A DNA stretch of 64,000 nt from Methanobrevibacter sp. GTDB taxonomy: Archaea > Methanobacteriota > Methanobacteria > Methanobacteriales > Methanobacteriaceae. Under the pieces are notes generated by a model. That model was not told where the DNA came from. It ran no database searches and worked only from the letters and a program-made list of their open reading frames with translations. The translations under genes were made by a program, and so were the position numbers. Shown here one piece after another: positions 17,753-27,214 of the stretch. The number at the start of each line of letters is the position of its first letter. Position 1 is the first letter of the stretch. The stretch is taken from contig NZ_SUTM01000011.1 of NCBI RefSeq assembly GCF_015062935.1, positions 1 through 64,000 on the forward strand. Reading direction: 5' to 3'.

Positions 17753-17814
17753 ATAGCTATTTTCAAACTCAAATTTCATAGCTATTTTTTTCAATTGAAC
17801 ATGATTTTCATGTT
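17753..17814 (+). promoter_or_regulatory. Promoter/leader with repeats in front of rpl10e
   Basis: ATAGCTATTTT occurs twice, at 17753-17763 and 17778-17788, and is followed by a perfect 7-bp inverted repeat AACATGA/TCATGTT (17798-17804, 17808-17814) ending just before the SD CGGAGGA. A TATA-like run (TATATAATTTTTATATAG) precedes. It could be an operator or an autoregulatory hairpin. Confidence 0.45.
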
Positions 17815-17837
17815 ATTTTTATTTCGGAGGAATTATA

Positions 17838-18320
17838 ATGGTTCGTGCTTATACAAGAAGAGATTATATTAGAAAAACCCCAAACTCAAGAATCGTACAA
17901 TATGATATGGGTAATTTAAAAGATGAATTTCCAGTAGCAGTAAGTTTAGCTGTTAAAAAACCAGCTCAAATTAGACACAATTCTTTAGAAGCTGCAAGGA
18001 TTGCTTCTAACAGATTAATGCAAAGAGCTGCTGGTAGAATGGGTTACCACTTAAAATTAAGAGTATACCCTCACCAAATCGTAAGGGAAAACCCAATGGC
18101 AACCGGTGCAGGTGCGGATAGGGTACAAAGTGGTATGAGAAACGCTTTCGGTAAACCAATCAGTGTTGAAGCTATCGTTAAAAAAGATCAAAGAATCATC
18201 ACTATTGACTGCCAAGAAAAGAACTTTGAACAAGCAAAAGTTGCATTAAAAAGAGCAGGTATGAAATTACCAGTTCCATGCAAAATCGTTGTTGACAAAG
18301 GCGAAGATTTAATTAAATAG
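17838..18320 (+). CDS. rpl10e: Large subunit ribosomal protein L10e (uL16)
   Basis: 160-residue ribosomal protein of the L10e/L16 family near the peptidyl-transferase centre and tRNA-binding region. Beginning [19 protein letters not shown] and the segment [19 protein letters not shown] are diagnostic. SD CGGAGGA precedes the ATG. It is monocistronic; T-rich sequence after 18320 probably terminates it. Confidence 0.97.
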   Translation: MVRAYTRRDYIRKTPNSRIVQYDMGNLKDEFPVAVSLAVKKPAQIRHNSLEAARIASNRLMQRAAGRMGYHLKLRVYPHQIVRENPMATGAGADRVQSGMRNAFGKPISVEAIVKKDQRIITIDCQEKNFEQAKVALKRAGMKLPVPCKIVVDKGEDLIK

Positions 18321-18503
18321 ATTTTTAATTAATTTCTTTTTCTACTCTTTTTTTTAACTTTTTTTTATTATCTCACTTTTTTTCAATTTTTATAATTAAA
18401 TATTTAAACATTAAAATTAAAAATATTATACATATAATTGGTAATATTTTATAGGCTAATGTTGTCAATTTAATATAATTTTTAATCCAAGAGGTTATAT
18501 GTT

Positions 18504-20777
18504 ATGTATGTTGTAAAATTTGAGGACTTGAACAAGTCTGACATTGGAATTGCGGGCGGTAAAGGTGCTAATTTGGGTGAATTAACCCAAGCAGGTATTC
18601 CTGTGCCACCTGGTTTTGTAGTAACTGCGCAAGCTTATGAAAGATTTATGGATGAGGCTGGAATTAACGATCAAGTAATGGGAATCCTTGAAAAGATTGA
18701 CATTAATGATACTAAAGCTCTTCAAGCTGCTGCTGAAGAAATTAAACAAATAATCATTGAAGCTCCTATTCCAGAAGATTTAGTACTTTTCATCCGTGAA
18801 TACTATAATGAACTTTGTCAAAGAGTAGGTGAAGATGACACTGACGTTGCAATCAGGTCTTCCGCTACCGCAGAAGATTTACCTGAAGCTTCATTTGCAG
18901 GTCAACAAGATACATTTTTACACGTTTCAGGTGATGATGAAGTAATTGAATACATTAGAAAATGTTGGGCATCATTATTTGAAGCAAGAGCTATTTTTTA
19001 CAGGGAAGAAAATAACTTCGAACACTCAAAAGTATACATTGCTGTTGTTGTTCAAAAAATGGCAAATGCAGACAAAGCTGGTGTAATGTTTACTGTAAAC
19101 CCATCTACCGGTGAAGAAATTGCTTTAATTGAAGGATCATGGGGTCTTGGAGAAGCTGTTGTATCTGGAGACGTAACTCCTGATAACTATCAAGTTGATA
19201 AAAAAGATAATGAAATCATCAATGTCACAATCAGTGACAAAAAAGTAATGTACACCAACGATGAAAACGGAACAAGTGTAAAAGTTGATGTTCCTGAAGA
19301 TTTAAGAAACGAAAGAGTATTGTCTGACGAAGAACTCATCGAATTAACCGAAATGGGTAAAAGAGTTCAAGCTCATTATGGAGAACCTATGGATACCGAA
19401 TGGGCTTTTGAAAGAGAAAACTTATTCTTATTACAAGCAAGACCTATTACTACTTTAGGAGATGTTAAAGAAGAAGCAGATGACTCTCCTTCTGATGTTG
19501 GAGATGTTCTTGTAAGAGGTCTGGGAGCAAGTCCTGGAATGGCAACCGGTAAAGTAAAAATCGTTTTCGACATCGATGAATTGGATAAAATCCAAGATGG
19601 CGACATCATGGTTACAACCATGACCACCCCGGATATGGTTCCAGCTATGAGAAGAGCAAGCGGTATTGTCACCGATGAAGGTGGAGTAACCTGTCACGCA
19701 TCCATCATTTCCCGTGAACTTGGAATTCCTTGTGTTGTAGGAACAGGTAATGCTACAGCTACCCTGGAAGAAAATACTGGTGTTACTTTAGATGGTAAAA
19801 AAGGATTAGTATTTGAAGGAATCTCTCAAACTAAAGAAGAAGCTCCAGCAGTAGCAAATGTTGAAGCAGCTCCAATCATTACTGTCACTGAAGTAAAAGC
19901 TAATGTAAGTATGCCTGAAGCAGCAGAAAGAGCAGCTGCAACCGGTGCTGACGGTGTCGGACTTTTAAGAACCGAACACTTAATGTTAACCTCAGGTGTT
20001 CACCCAGGTAAATTCATTGCAGATGGAAGAGAAGATGAATTAATTGATACAATCGCAGACAATGTTCAGATTGTAGCAGATGCATTCTATCCAAAACCTG
20101 TATGGTACAGAACTTTAGATGCTCCAACAGATGAATTCATCACATTGGAAGGTGGGGAAAATGAACCTAGAGAACACAATCCAATGCTTGGTTGGAGAGG
20201 TATCAGAAGGGAACTTGACCAACCTGAAATCCTCAAATGTGAATTCAAAGCTATTAAGAAATTACACGAAAAAGGTTACACTAACATTGGAATCATGATT
20301 CCATTATCACAAAGTCCTGAAGAACTCAAACAGGCTAAAGCACTCTGTTCTGAAGTAGGTTTAGAACCTCACAAAGATGTGGACTTCGGTATGATGGTTG
20401 AAATTCCAGCAGCTGCAATCATGATTGATGAGTACATTAAAGTTGGAATTGACTTTGTAAGTTTAGGAACCAACGATTTAACTCAATACACTCTTGCAGT
20501 TGACAGAAACAATGAATTTGTAGCAAAACACTACTCAGAAGAGCACCCTGCAGTAATGAAATTAATTGAAAGAACAATTAGAAAATGTGCTGAAGCAGGT
20601 GTAACCTGTAGTATTTGCGGTCAAGCAGGTAGTGTACCTCACATTGTAGAAAAACTTGTCGGATTTGGAATTACAAGTGTATCTTCAAATGCTGACGCTA
20701 TCGCTGATGTGAGAAAGACTGTTGCTAGAGCTGAACAAAAAATTATTCTTGACGCTGCTCGTAAACGTTTAGAATAA
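18504..20777 (+). CDS. ppsA: Phosphoenolpyruvate synthase
   Basis: 757-residue pyruvate, water dikinase, converting pyruvate, ATP and water to PEP, AMP and phosphate for gluconeogenesis from CO2-derived pyruvate. The N-terminal ATP-grasp part contains GGKGANLGEL (about residue 18) and VAIRSSATAEDLPEASFAGQ; the swivelling domain has GGVTCHASIISRELG with the phosphorylated His near 399; the C-terminal TIM barrel has LGTNDLTQYTLAVDRNN and a conserved Cys in CSICGQAG. SD AGAGGT precedes the ATG. Downstream T-run likely ends the transcript. Confidence 0.96.
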   Translation: MYVVKFEDLNKSDIGIAGGKGANLGELTQAGIPVPPGFVVTAQAYERFMDEAGINDQVMGILEKIDINDTKALQAAAEEIKQIIIEAPIPEDLVLFIREYYNELCQRVGEDDTDVAIRSSATAEDLPEASFAGQQDTFLHVSGDDEVIEYIRKCWASLFEARAIFYREENNFEHSKVYIAVVVQKMANADKAGVMFTVNPSTGEEIALIEGSWGLGEAVVSGDVTPDNYQVDKKDNEIINVTISDKKVMYTNDENGTSVKVDVPEDLRNERVLSDEELIELTEMGKRVQAHYGEPMDTEWAFERENLFLLQARPITTLGDVKEEADDSPSDVGDVLVRGLGASPGMATGKVKIVFDIDELDKIQDGDIMVTTMTTPDMVPAMRRASGIVTDEGGVTCHASIISRELGIPCVVGTGNATATLEENTGVTLDGKKGLVFEGISQTKEEAPAVANVEAAPIITVTEVKANVSMPEAAERAAATGADGVGLLRTEHLMLTSGVHPGKFIADGREDELIDTIADNVQIVADAFYPKPVWYRTLDAPTDEFITLEGGENEPREHNPMLGWRGIRRELDQPEILKCEFKAIKKLHEKGYTNIGIMIPLSQSPEELKQAKALCSEVGLEPHKDVDFGMMVEIPAAAIMIDEYIKVGIDFVSLGTNDLTQYTLAVDRNNEFVAKHYSEEHPAVMKLIERTIRKCAEAGVTCSICGQAGSVPHIVEKLVGFGITSVSSNADAIADVRKTVARAEQKIILDAARKRLE

Positions 20778-20839
20778 TCTTTTTATTCTTTTTTTTATTT
20801 TTATTATTTTGATTTGATTTATTTTTATTAGGGTATTTT

Positions 20840-21997
20840 ATGCAAGATAAACCGATAGCTAAAGATGAAATTTTAAAAGAACTTGAGGATATTCATAAAT
20901 TGGATTATGATTATGCTGATGGAAGGATTTTAGGGTCAATGTGTACTGAAGCCCATCCATTTGCAAAAGAAGTTTACTGCAAGTTTCTTGATACCAATCT
21001 TGGAGATCCTGGTCTTTTTAAAGGAACTAAATTTATTGAGAATGAAGTTATCAAATCTATTGGTGAATTGCTTAGTTTAGATAATGCTTATGGCAATATT
21101 GTAACTGGCGGTACTGAGGCCAACATAATGGCTATTCGCGCCGCAAGAAATCATGCAAGAAAATACAAAGGCATAACTGATGGGGAAATAATTATACCAG
21201 AATCCGCTCATTTTTCATTTAAAAAAGCTGCGGACATGTTAAATCTAAAAATTGTTGAAGCAAAACTTGATGAAAATTATAAAATCGATGTTGATGCTTT
21301 AAAAAACGTTATTTCTGATAAGACTATTGCAATTGTAGCTATTGCCGGTACAACCGAATTGGGTTTAATAGATCCCATAAAAGAAATCTCCGAAATTGCA
21401 TTTGAGAATAATATTTACTTCCATGTTGATGCTGCTTTTGGAGGGTTTTCCATTCCATTTTTGAAAAAATTAGGATATGATTTGCCTGTTTTTGATTTTT
21501 CACTGCCGGGAGTTTGTTCAATCACTGTTGACCCTCATAAGATGGGTTTGGCACCTATTCCTGCAGGAGGTATCATCTTTAGAAAAGAGGAGTATCTTGA
21601 TGTTATGGCTGTTGATTCACCATACCTGACAGTTAAAACCCAGTCAACAATTGTAGGTACTCGCTTAGGAGCTTCAACTGTGGCAACTTATGCAATAATG
21701 AAATATTTCGGAAAGCAGGGGTATTGCAGAATTGCCGATGAGTTGATGAACAACACCAAATATCTGTATGATGGTTTAAATGAAATAGGATATGATGTTG
21801 TCTGCGAACCGGAATTAAATATTGTTGCATTTAATCATCCTGATTTGGACACTAACGATTTTGCTCAAAAATTAGAAGAAAAAGATTGGAAGGTTTCTGT
21901 AGCCAAATGTCCGATAGCTATCAGAATAGTCCTTATGAACCATATCAAAAAAAGTCATTTAAAAGAATTATTAGAAGATTTAAAAGAAATATATTAA
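20840..21997 (+). CDS. mfnA: L-tyrosine decarboxylase MfnA (PLP-dependent)
   Basis: 385-residue group II PLP decarboxylase. Key segments are FHVDAAFGG (Asp that contacts the pyridine) and [15 protein letters not shown] with the Schiff-base lysine at residue 234. In methanogens this enzyme makes tyramine for methanofuran; some archaeal members also decarboxylate aspartate to beta-alanine for CoA, so a dual role is possible. It converges with the minus-strand mptD, with only three bases between the stops. Confidence 0.92.
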   Translation: MQDKPIAKDEILKELEDIHKLDYDYADGRILGSMCTEAHPFAKEVYCKFLDTNLGDPGLFKGTKFIENEVIKSIGELLSLDNAYGNIVTGGTEANIMAIRAARNHARKYKGITDGEIIIPESAHFSFKKAADMLNLKIVEAKLDENYKIDVDALKNVISDKTIAIVAIAGTTELGLIDPIKEISEIAFENNIYFHVDAAFGGFSIPFLKKLGYDLPVFDFSLPGVCSITVDPHKMGLAPIPAGGIIFRKEEYLDVMAVDSPYLTVKTQSTIVGTRLGASTVATYAIMKYFGKQGYCRIADELMNNTKYLYDGLNEIGYDVVCEPELNIVAFNHPDLDTNDFAQKLEEKDWKVSVAKCPIAIRIVLMNHIKKSHLKELLEDLKEIY

Positions 21998-22000
21998 CTT

Positions 22001-22375
22001 TCAATCTTCTGTAATGTCTTCAACATACATTAAAGGGTAATTGAGTTCTTCAATAAACTCAATTCTTATTGTAGCTTTGACATTTTCTACTTTTGTGTAA
22101 ATTTTAACATCCAACATATCCCCTGTAAGGGAGGTGTATTCAAATTCGGTCATTGACTGCTCGAGTTTGTCGAATCTGATAGTCACATCAACATCTTCTA
22201 TTGCAGGCTGCAATTTTAAAGATTCTTCCATACTTGTTTCAAGACCGCTTTTTGTATTTTTGTTAATGGGGGTTCCAACAAACTGGTGGAATAACGCCCC
22301 CATACTAATGGCTCCTTCAAATATGGCTCTTTCCCTTGTGGTTATATTGGAGAAATATTCTTTATCAACGTCCAT
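22001..22375 (-). CDS. mptD: Archaeal dihydroneopterin aldolase MptD
   Basis: 124-residue protein of the DUF381/MptD family, which cleaves 7,8-dihydroneopterin to 6-hydroxymethyl-dihydropterin in tetrahydromethanopterin synthesis. Glu20, His30 and Gln56 have the same spacing (10 and 26) as the catalytic/binding residues Glu25, His35 and Gln61 that I recall for Methanocaldococcus MptD; a tyrosine near the C-terminus (113 or 117) would complete the site. The motif GALFHQFVGTP is characteristic. Its start touches the end of the sortase gene, so the two probably share a transcript. Confidence 0.85.
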   Translation of the reverse strand: MDVDKEYFSNITTRERAIFEGAISMGALFHQFVGTPINKNTKSGLETSMEESLKLQPAIEDVDVTIRFDKLEQSMTEFEYTSLTGDMLDVKIYTKVENVKATIRIEFIEELNYPLMYVEDITED

Positions 22376-23145
22376 TATATTCCTCCGTTTAAAAAGATTA
22401 TCTTGTCATATATCAGCTCTGAAGGGATTGGATTTATGCAACAGTATGCCAGTATTGCAGAGATAATCAGTACAGTAGCCAATATGAATATCCTTTGTTC
22501 TTTAGGGTAGAAATAACTGAAAATCAATCCTACCACTAAAAATATTGCAGTAATAATCCATGCGTTGGATTCTTGAGGATTATTTTTAATGATATCGTCA
22601 TTTATTGAACTGACGTTGCTTAATTCTCCCTGAATGATTAGTCTGTTTTCAGTTGATCCAATTGGGTCGCATGTGATGAGATATAAATTATTTTCTCCTT
22701 CAACTGCTGTTAGTTTATAGTCCGCAGGAACAATCATTGAGTTTACAACAGTATATTTTAATTCACCTATTCCTGGCCATTCCAAAAGCAGTTCATCGCC
22801 GTTGGACAGTTCATTAAGTCTTAAAAATGGTGAACCTTGCAGGGTTCTATGTCCAAACAGCAGCACGTCACCTTGTTCAGGCATATATGAACTTGGTTCA
22901 TGCAATACTCCCTGTGATAATGATTGATTGTTAATCTTTTCATTAACTCCTATTGAAGGAATGACAATTGCAGGGGACTCAATATTCCTTTCCACAGCAA
23001 TTTTGGATGAAAAATAATTCACTTCCCCCATTGCATATAATCCTATTATAAGAATGCAAATAATAACGATTATTGTTGAAATAGTTTGTCTGTTCATAAT
23101 CATTAATTTTGTAATATTTAATATAATAATTTTTTTAATATGCAT
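22375..23145 (-). CDS. Sortase family transpeptidase
   Basis: 256-residue membrane-anchored sortase. It has an N-terminal transmembrane helix (about 22-40), then a sortase domain with His99 in LLFGHRT, Cys159 in YLITCDP (TLxTC-like) and Arg168 in ENRLIIQGEL, the complete catalytic triad. Two extra transmembrane helices follow at about 187-207 and 219-237. Archaeal sortases are thought to anchor surface proteins, in this lineage possibly to pseudomurein. The start is uncertain: 23145 overlaps the upstream gene by 11 bases; Met17 (23097, MNRQTIST) is an equally good alternative. Confidence 0.85.
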   Translation of the reverse strand: MHIKKIIILNITKLMIMNRQTISTIIVIICILIIGLYAMGEVNYFSSKIAVERNIESPAIVIPSIGVNEKINNQSLSQGVLHEPSSYMPEQGDVLLFGHRTLQGSPFLRLNELSNGDELLLEWPGIGELKYTVVNSMIVPADYKLTAVEGENNLYLITCDPIGSTENRLIIQGELSNVSSINDDIIKNNPQESNAWIITAIFLVVGLIFSYFYPKEQRIFILATVLIISAILAYCCINPIPSELIYDKIIFLNGGI

Positions 23146-24301
23146 AGGTACTTCTCAACTCTTCAACTATCCATGTCGGAGCTTTGGATGTTGGTATGGT
23201 CAACACTATATTTTCCATATTGTTTAACAGGAAATTAACCTTGTCCTGTGGAGTTTCAATCAAAAGCATGTACTGTGCATCGAGATCTCCTAAATTGATT
23301 TGCCGTTCATAGTTTGATAATTTGACCCCATAATCCTTGAGTAATTCAATAGTTTCTTTTTCACTATATCCTTTTATGATGGACCCCTTCAGCAGTTCCA
23401 AAACATTTGATGAAAATGATTTTGTGTTTTCTCTGGGATATGTGTCATTTCCGTTAATGTTCATTCTGGACTTTGAATATTCCGAATCGATTTCTCCATT
23501 TTCTTCATATCTCATTATGGAAAGTACTGTGCATCCGCTTATGTCCGGGCTTGAATTGGTCTGGCCGCTTTCATTGGTGAAGTTTGAATTAAGATATATG
23601 TCAACGACGCTGCCTACATTAATCAGTCCCGCTCCGGCCTGCAGTCTTGAAACAAGTATTGGCACTGACACGGTATTTGGTGTTTCAAATTTTATCTTTG
23701 ATAAAACCGTTGCGTCATTTTCATTGATGATATTGACGGCTTCATCTCCGCTCATTATTATGTCTTTACTTTCATTTGAATATACTGCCATAATTCGGTT
23801 ATATGAATCAATATTTGAGCTTATAGATTTCTTATGGTAGGATTTCCAGTCTTTTGACGCCTGCGATAGTATGTTTATGCTTTCTAGTTCTCCGGTACTT
23901 TTAGCATTATTGATTTTGTTTTCCAATGTAATTTCATTTGGTGATGTTACCAGTGGTCCGGAATATAGGTCATGAAGCTCATTCAACTTTGTTGTTTTCA
24001 TAAGTGACAGTTCTTCCTGTTGCGGTTGATAAATTAAGAAATAATATGATGATACGATTAATGTAATTAATATTAATGCAGTTATGATAACTCCGGTTTT
24101 TCTTTTTTGCTCATCATCGCTTATCTTTGTTGATTTGGGATTGAGATAAACTCCGATTTTATGATTCAATTTTTTCAGCGGACTTAATTCATCTTTTTTC
24201 GCAGGTTTTTTGAGAGTTTCTTCCGTGTATTGCTTTTTAAGGTCCTTTGTTTCTCCAAAACCCTTTGGAAATAATGGATCTCTTGGTTTTTCTTCGGTCA
24301 T
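23135..24301 (-). CDS. DUF515-like membrane protein with CpaB/SAF-like region
   Basis: 388-residue protein: polar cytoplasmic N-terminus (1-67), one transmembrane helix (about 69-92), then a long extracytoplasmic part. I associate it with the methanobacterial DUF515 family, from memory. Residues about 211-240 (VPILVSRLQAGAGLINVGSVVDIYLNS) resemble the SAF/RcpC-type region of CpaB, the pilus-assembly periplasmic protein. SD AGGAG precedes the ATG. It overlaps the sortase gene by up to 11 bases, so both proteins probably act together at the cell surface. Function unknown. Confidence 0.65.
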   Translation of the reverse strand: MTEEKPRDPLFPKGFGETKDLKKQYTEETLKKPAKKDELSPLKKLNHKIGVYLNPKSTKISDDEQKRKTGVIITALILITLIVSSYYFLIYQPQQEELSLMKTTKLNELHDLYSGPLVTSPNEITLENKINNAKSTGELESINILSQASKDWKSYHKKSISSNIDSYNRIMAVYSNESKDIIMSGDEAVNIINENDATVLSKIKFETPNTVSVPILVSRLQAGAGLINVGSVVDIYLNSNFTNESGQTNSSPDISGCTVLSIMRYEENGEIDSEYSKSRMNINGNDTYPRENTKSFSSNVLELLKGSIIKGYSEKETIELLKDYGVKLSNYERQINLGDLDAQYMLLIETPQDKVNFLLNNMENIVLTIPTSKAPTWIVEELRSTYAY

Positions 24302-24343
24302 GGTTCTACTCCTAATTGGTGATTAAAAGTAGATGGTGTCAAT

Positions 24344-25045
24344 TTAAGCGTAATTTTTAATTAAATTAATTATAAAGTAATATAAACAGAAAATCAACAA
24401 CAATAACGCAGGAATATTGATGTTAAATAGGACAAATTTAACAGGCAATATCAGCAGCACGATTAGTATGCATGATACGGCCAATGTCGGAATATTGTCG
24501 AATTTGGGATATCTTATGGTACTTATCATTATTAATGAAATGATAATGCTTAAGATTAACGCTAGATATGGGTTATATATTCCGCTTAGGTATAATGTAG
24601 CTAATATAAATGCAATTCCCGGAATTGGAAATCCGATGAAATCCTTTGTTTCGATTTTATCGGCAATGACATTGTATCTTGTCAATCTTAAAACTCCGCA
24701 AATTACAATTAATAGGCCTACGATTATTGTTATTGGTTGAATTATATCGGTGGTGGTGTTAATAGTTGAATATAGGAATACTGCTGGTGCCACACCAAAT
24801 GATACTGCATCGGATAGGGAATCTATATTTTTCCCAAAGTCTAATGCATCGTTTCTATTTATTTTTCTCGCTACCCAACCATCTACTGAGTCAAACATGA
24901 TTGCAAATATCATGAATAATGCTGCTAGCTCAAAATTTTGGTTTATTGAGTTCAGTATTGATATAAAACCGCAGCTCATATTCAATAATGATATTATGTC
25001 TGATATTGCTATAAATTTTCTTATAGATGTATCTTCAATTTTCAT
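24344..25045 (-). CDS. pssA: CDP-alcohol phosphatidyltransferase (archaetidylserine synthase type)
   Basis: 233-residue polytopic membrane enzyme with the CDP-alcohol phosphotransferase motif DGWVARK...DFGKNIDSLSD (about residues 50-74). The spacing between AR and G is longer than in the bacterial PssA motif, as I recall for the Methanothermobacter archaetidylserine synthase. It would transfer serine onto CDP-archaeol to make archaetidylserine. SD CTGGAG precedes the ATG. It is 43 bases upstream of the DUF515-like gene on the same strand, so co-transcription is possible. Confidence 0.85.
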   Translation of the reverse strand: MKIEDTSIRKFIAISDIISLLNMSCGFISILNSINQNFELAALFMIFAIMFDSVDGWVARKINRNDALDFGKNIDSLSDAVSFGVAPAVFLYSTINTTTDIIQPITIIVGLLIVICGVLRLTRYNVIADKIETKDFIGFPIPGIAFILATLYLSGIYNPYLALILSIIISLIMISTIRYPKFDNIPTLAVSCILIVLLILPVKFVLFNINIPALLLLIFCLYYFIINLIKNYA

Positions 25046-25460
25046 GTTTTCTCCAGTAATTAATTTCTATGTTTTGACATATTAAATTTGTCTTTGATTT
25101 TAGCTTATTTTTACTTATATTTGTATTTAATTATTTATAAGTGTTATTTTTATTGGAGTGTGTTATATTTTTTATTTTTTTAGATAATACTTATTATATG
25201 GTGATTTTTTTTAACATTTCGGCGTCATTATTTAGTTTGATTAAAAAAATTGAGATTTATTAATTAATTTTGTAAAATTAACCATCAAAGATAAAATATA
25301 TATAATAATATTTTTAATAAATATTAATTGTTAGACTGTTAATAAATAGCTATAATGTTTTTTTATTTAAGCCTTATCCAGGCTTGAATTTTTATAAAAA
25401 TGATTATGGATATTTATTTTTAGTTTCAGAATTTATATTAATTGTATTGCGAGTAGTCAA
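25046..25460. other. 415-base gene-free region between divergent pssA and the mreB operon
   Basis: Very AT-rich sequence without a credible ORF on either strand. It contains several TATA-like runs, the longest around 25290-25325, and an imperfect hairpin TTTAAGCC (25366-25373) with GGCTTGAA (25381-25388), one G-T pair. It should contain the promoters of both flanking transcripts. Confidence 0.5.
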
Positions 25461-26099
25461 ATGATTGAAGATAATATCCGTGTTCTCAGACAAGCTGCAA
25501 GAGTCACTACAGACAGTAGTTTCAAGATTGAAAAAACTTGGTGTGTCATTGCAGGTAATGTTGATTTGGTTGATGAGATGGCTTATAAAGCTATTCTGTC
25601 CAATTCAAACATTAAAATTTTATTCAGGGAGCATGCGATTTTAAAAGATGGTAAATTAGATAAAAAATTTGATTTCTTGATGCTTTATGGAAACTCCATT
25701 GTGATTAATGAGTTTAAACAATATGCGGCAAATTGCGGCGGTGCCTATGTTCAGATTCCCCGCAGATACCTGTCCGATGAACCTAATCTGATGGTCCTTG
25801 TGGCACCGGATAATGTTTTAAAATTTGCCTTTTCAAGAATTGAAAAATCAAAAATACCATTTAAGATTCTTCAGAAATCACAGACTACTAGTTTCATCGA
25901 TGTTGATATAAATAATGACGTTAGATTGCCAAATTTCATTAAATCTGCTTTGAAACCATTTTACAATGCAAATGAAGTTGTATTAACTACTGTAGTCGTT
26001 TCTGTCGAAAAAGATAAGGACGTTGGTAGATTTCAAAGCGTAGCTACATCTAATAAAATTTTCGTTATAGATTTTAAAGATATTGTAACGGAGGAATAA
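25461..26099 (+). CDS. Conserved-looking protein of unknown function coupled to mreB
   Basis: 212-residue soluble protein with no motif I recognise. It looks like an alpha/beta protein: IEKTWCVIAGNVDLVDEMAY, then alternating strands, and a C-terminal half with LTTVVVSVEKDKDVGRFQSV. No signal peptide or membrane helix. It ends two bases before mreB, whose SD (GGAGGAA) lies over its stop codon, so the pair is translationally coupled. Context suggests a partner or regulator of the archaeal MreB filament. No SD is visible before its own ATG. Confidence 0.75.
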   Translation: MIEDNIRVLRQAARVTTDSSFKIEKTWCVIAGNVDLVDEMAYKAILSNSNIKILFREHAILKDGKLDKKFDFLMLYGNSIVINEFKQYAANCGGAYVQIPRRYLSDEPNLMVLVAPDNVLKFAFSRIEKSKIPFKILQKSQTTSFIDVDINNDVRLPNFIKSALKPFYNANEVVLTTVVVSVEKDKDVGRFQSVATSNKIFVIDFKDIVTEE

Positions 26100-26101
26100 T
26101 C

Positions 26102-27175
26102 ATGAATATTTTTGGAAAAGATGAGGAAGAACCACAAATTGAAAATACCCGAGTCATTAGCAATAGTTTAGGAATTGATTTAGGAACTTTAAACACTGTT
26201 ATCGCAAAACCTTCTGGTGATAAATTTGATTTATATCAAATCCCATCAGTTGTTGCTGTGAAAAAAGATGACCCTTCAGAAGTTTTAGCTGTTGGTGAAG
26301 AAGCTAAAAGAATGCTTGGAAGAACTCCAGAGGATATTCTTGCAGTAAGACCTTTGAAAAAAGGAGTTATTGAAAATGTTGTACAAGCACAAGCATTACT
26401 CATTAAAGCAATGCAAATTGGTATCAATGAGGGCGAAAGTGTTGGAAGAATAGTCATCGGTATTCCTGGTGATGCATCTGAAGTTGAAAAGAATGCTGCT
26501 GAAGAAATCGGCAGAAAAGCAGGTGCACAAAATATTTTGGTTATAAGTGAAGGTTTAGCTGCAGCTATTGGTGCAGGTTTGCCTATTGCAGAACCGAATG
26601 GAACTATGGTTGTTGATATTGGTGCAGGATCAACTGATATTGTAATCATTTCCCTCGGCGGTATTAATGATATTGAAACTGTTAGATGTGGTGGTGACGA
26701 TATCGATAATAAAATCGTAGAGCTTGTTGCCGAAAAATATGATGTAGCTATTGGTATTCATGATGCAGAATCCGCAAAAATGGAAGTGGGTATGGTCCAT
26801 TGTAGCGAACAAATTGAAAACTTAAGTGTTGAAGTTATTGGAAAATCTTTAGAAACTAACAGGCCTAAAAAAGTTGTTATTGATTCAATGTTGATTGCTG
26901 AAGCTGTTGAACCATATATGCAACAAATTATCGGTGGTTTAAATGTTATCTTGGAAAGATTATCTCCTGAATTAATGATGGGTGTTTATAACAATGCCGT
27001 TGCTGTAGGTGGAACTTCCAGATTACGTGGAATTAAAGAAAGAATCTTTGATGAAATTGGAATTCCAATTGAAATCTCTGATGATCCAATGACTGTTGTT
27101 GCAAAAGGAACAGCTATTGTTGCTGCTGAACCTCTTGCGTTAGAACCTGAAGTCCGTCTCAGGGCTATGAAATAA
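26102..27175 (+). CDS. mreB: MreB-like actin homologue
   Basis: 357-residue actin-fold ATPase. Phosphate-1 motif LGIDLGTLNTVIAKP (about residues 22-36), phosphate-2 motif VVDIGAGSTDIVIISLGG (about 165-182) and the adenosine segment AVAVGGTSRLRGIKE (about 303) are all present, matching MreB more than DnaK in length. In rod-shaped or ovoid Methanobacteriales with pseudomurein walls it is a likely shape or wall-growth protein. Translationally coupled to the preceding unknown gene. A dedicated archaeal Hsp70-like actin is the alternative. Confidence 0.85.
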   Translation: MNIFGKDEEEPQIENTRVISNSLGIDLGTLNTVIAKPSGDKFDLYQIPSVVAVKKDDPSEVLAVGEEAKRMLGRTPEDILAVRPLKKGVIENVVQAQALLIKAMQIGINEGESVGRIVIGIPGDASEVEKNAAEEIGRKAGAQNILVISEGLAAAIGAGLPIAEPNGTMVVDIGAGSTDIVIISLGGINDIETVRCGGDDIDNKIVELVAEKYDVAIGIHDAESAKMEVGMVHCSEQIENLSVEVIGKSLETNRPKKVVIDSMLIAEAVEPYMQQIIGGLNVILERLSPELMMGVYNNAVAVGGTSRLRGIKERIFDEIGIPIEISDDPMTVVAKGTAIVAAEPLALEPEVRLRAMK

Positions 27176-27214
27176 ATAAATTTTTATTTATTTCTCTTTT
27201 TTTTATTGATTTTT

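Noticed and set aside
23337-23840. A 167-codon open frame antisense to the DUF515-like gene
   Set aside because: It is a shadow of a well-supported gene with SD; its own start has no SD and no recognisable domain.
25366-25388. Hairpin before the unknown-mreB operon considered as a riboswitch
   Set aside because: Only one short 8-bp stem with a G-T pair is visible; no known riboswitch core is recognisable.
26236-26649. A 137-codon open frame antisense to mreB
   Set aside because: It lies wholly within mreB, without SD, with composition explained by the codon pattern of the plus strand.
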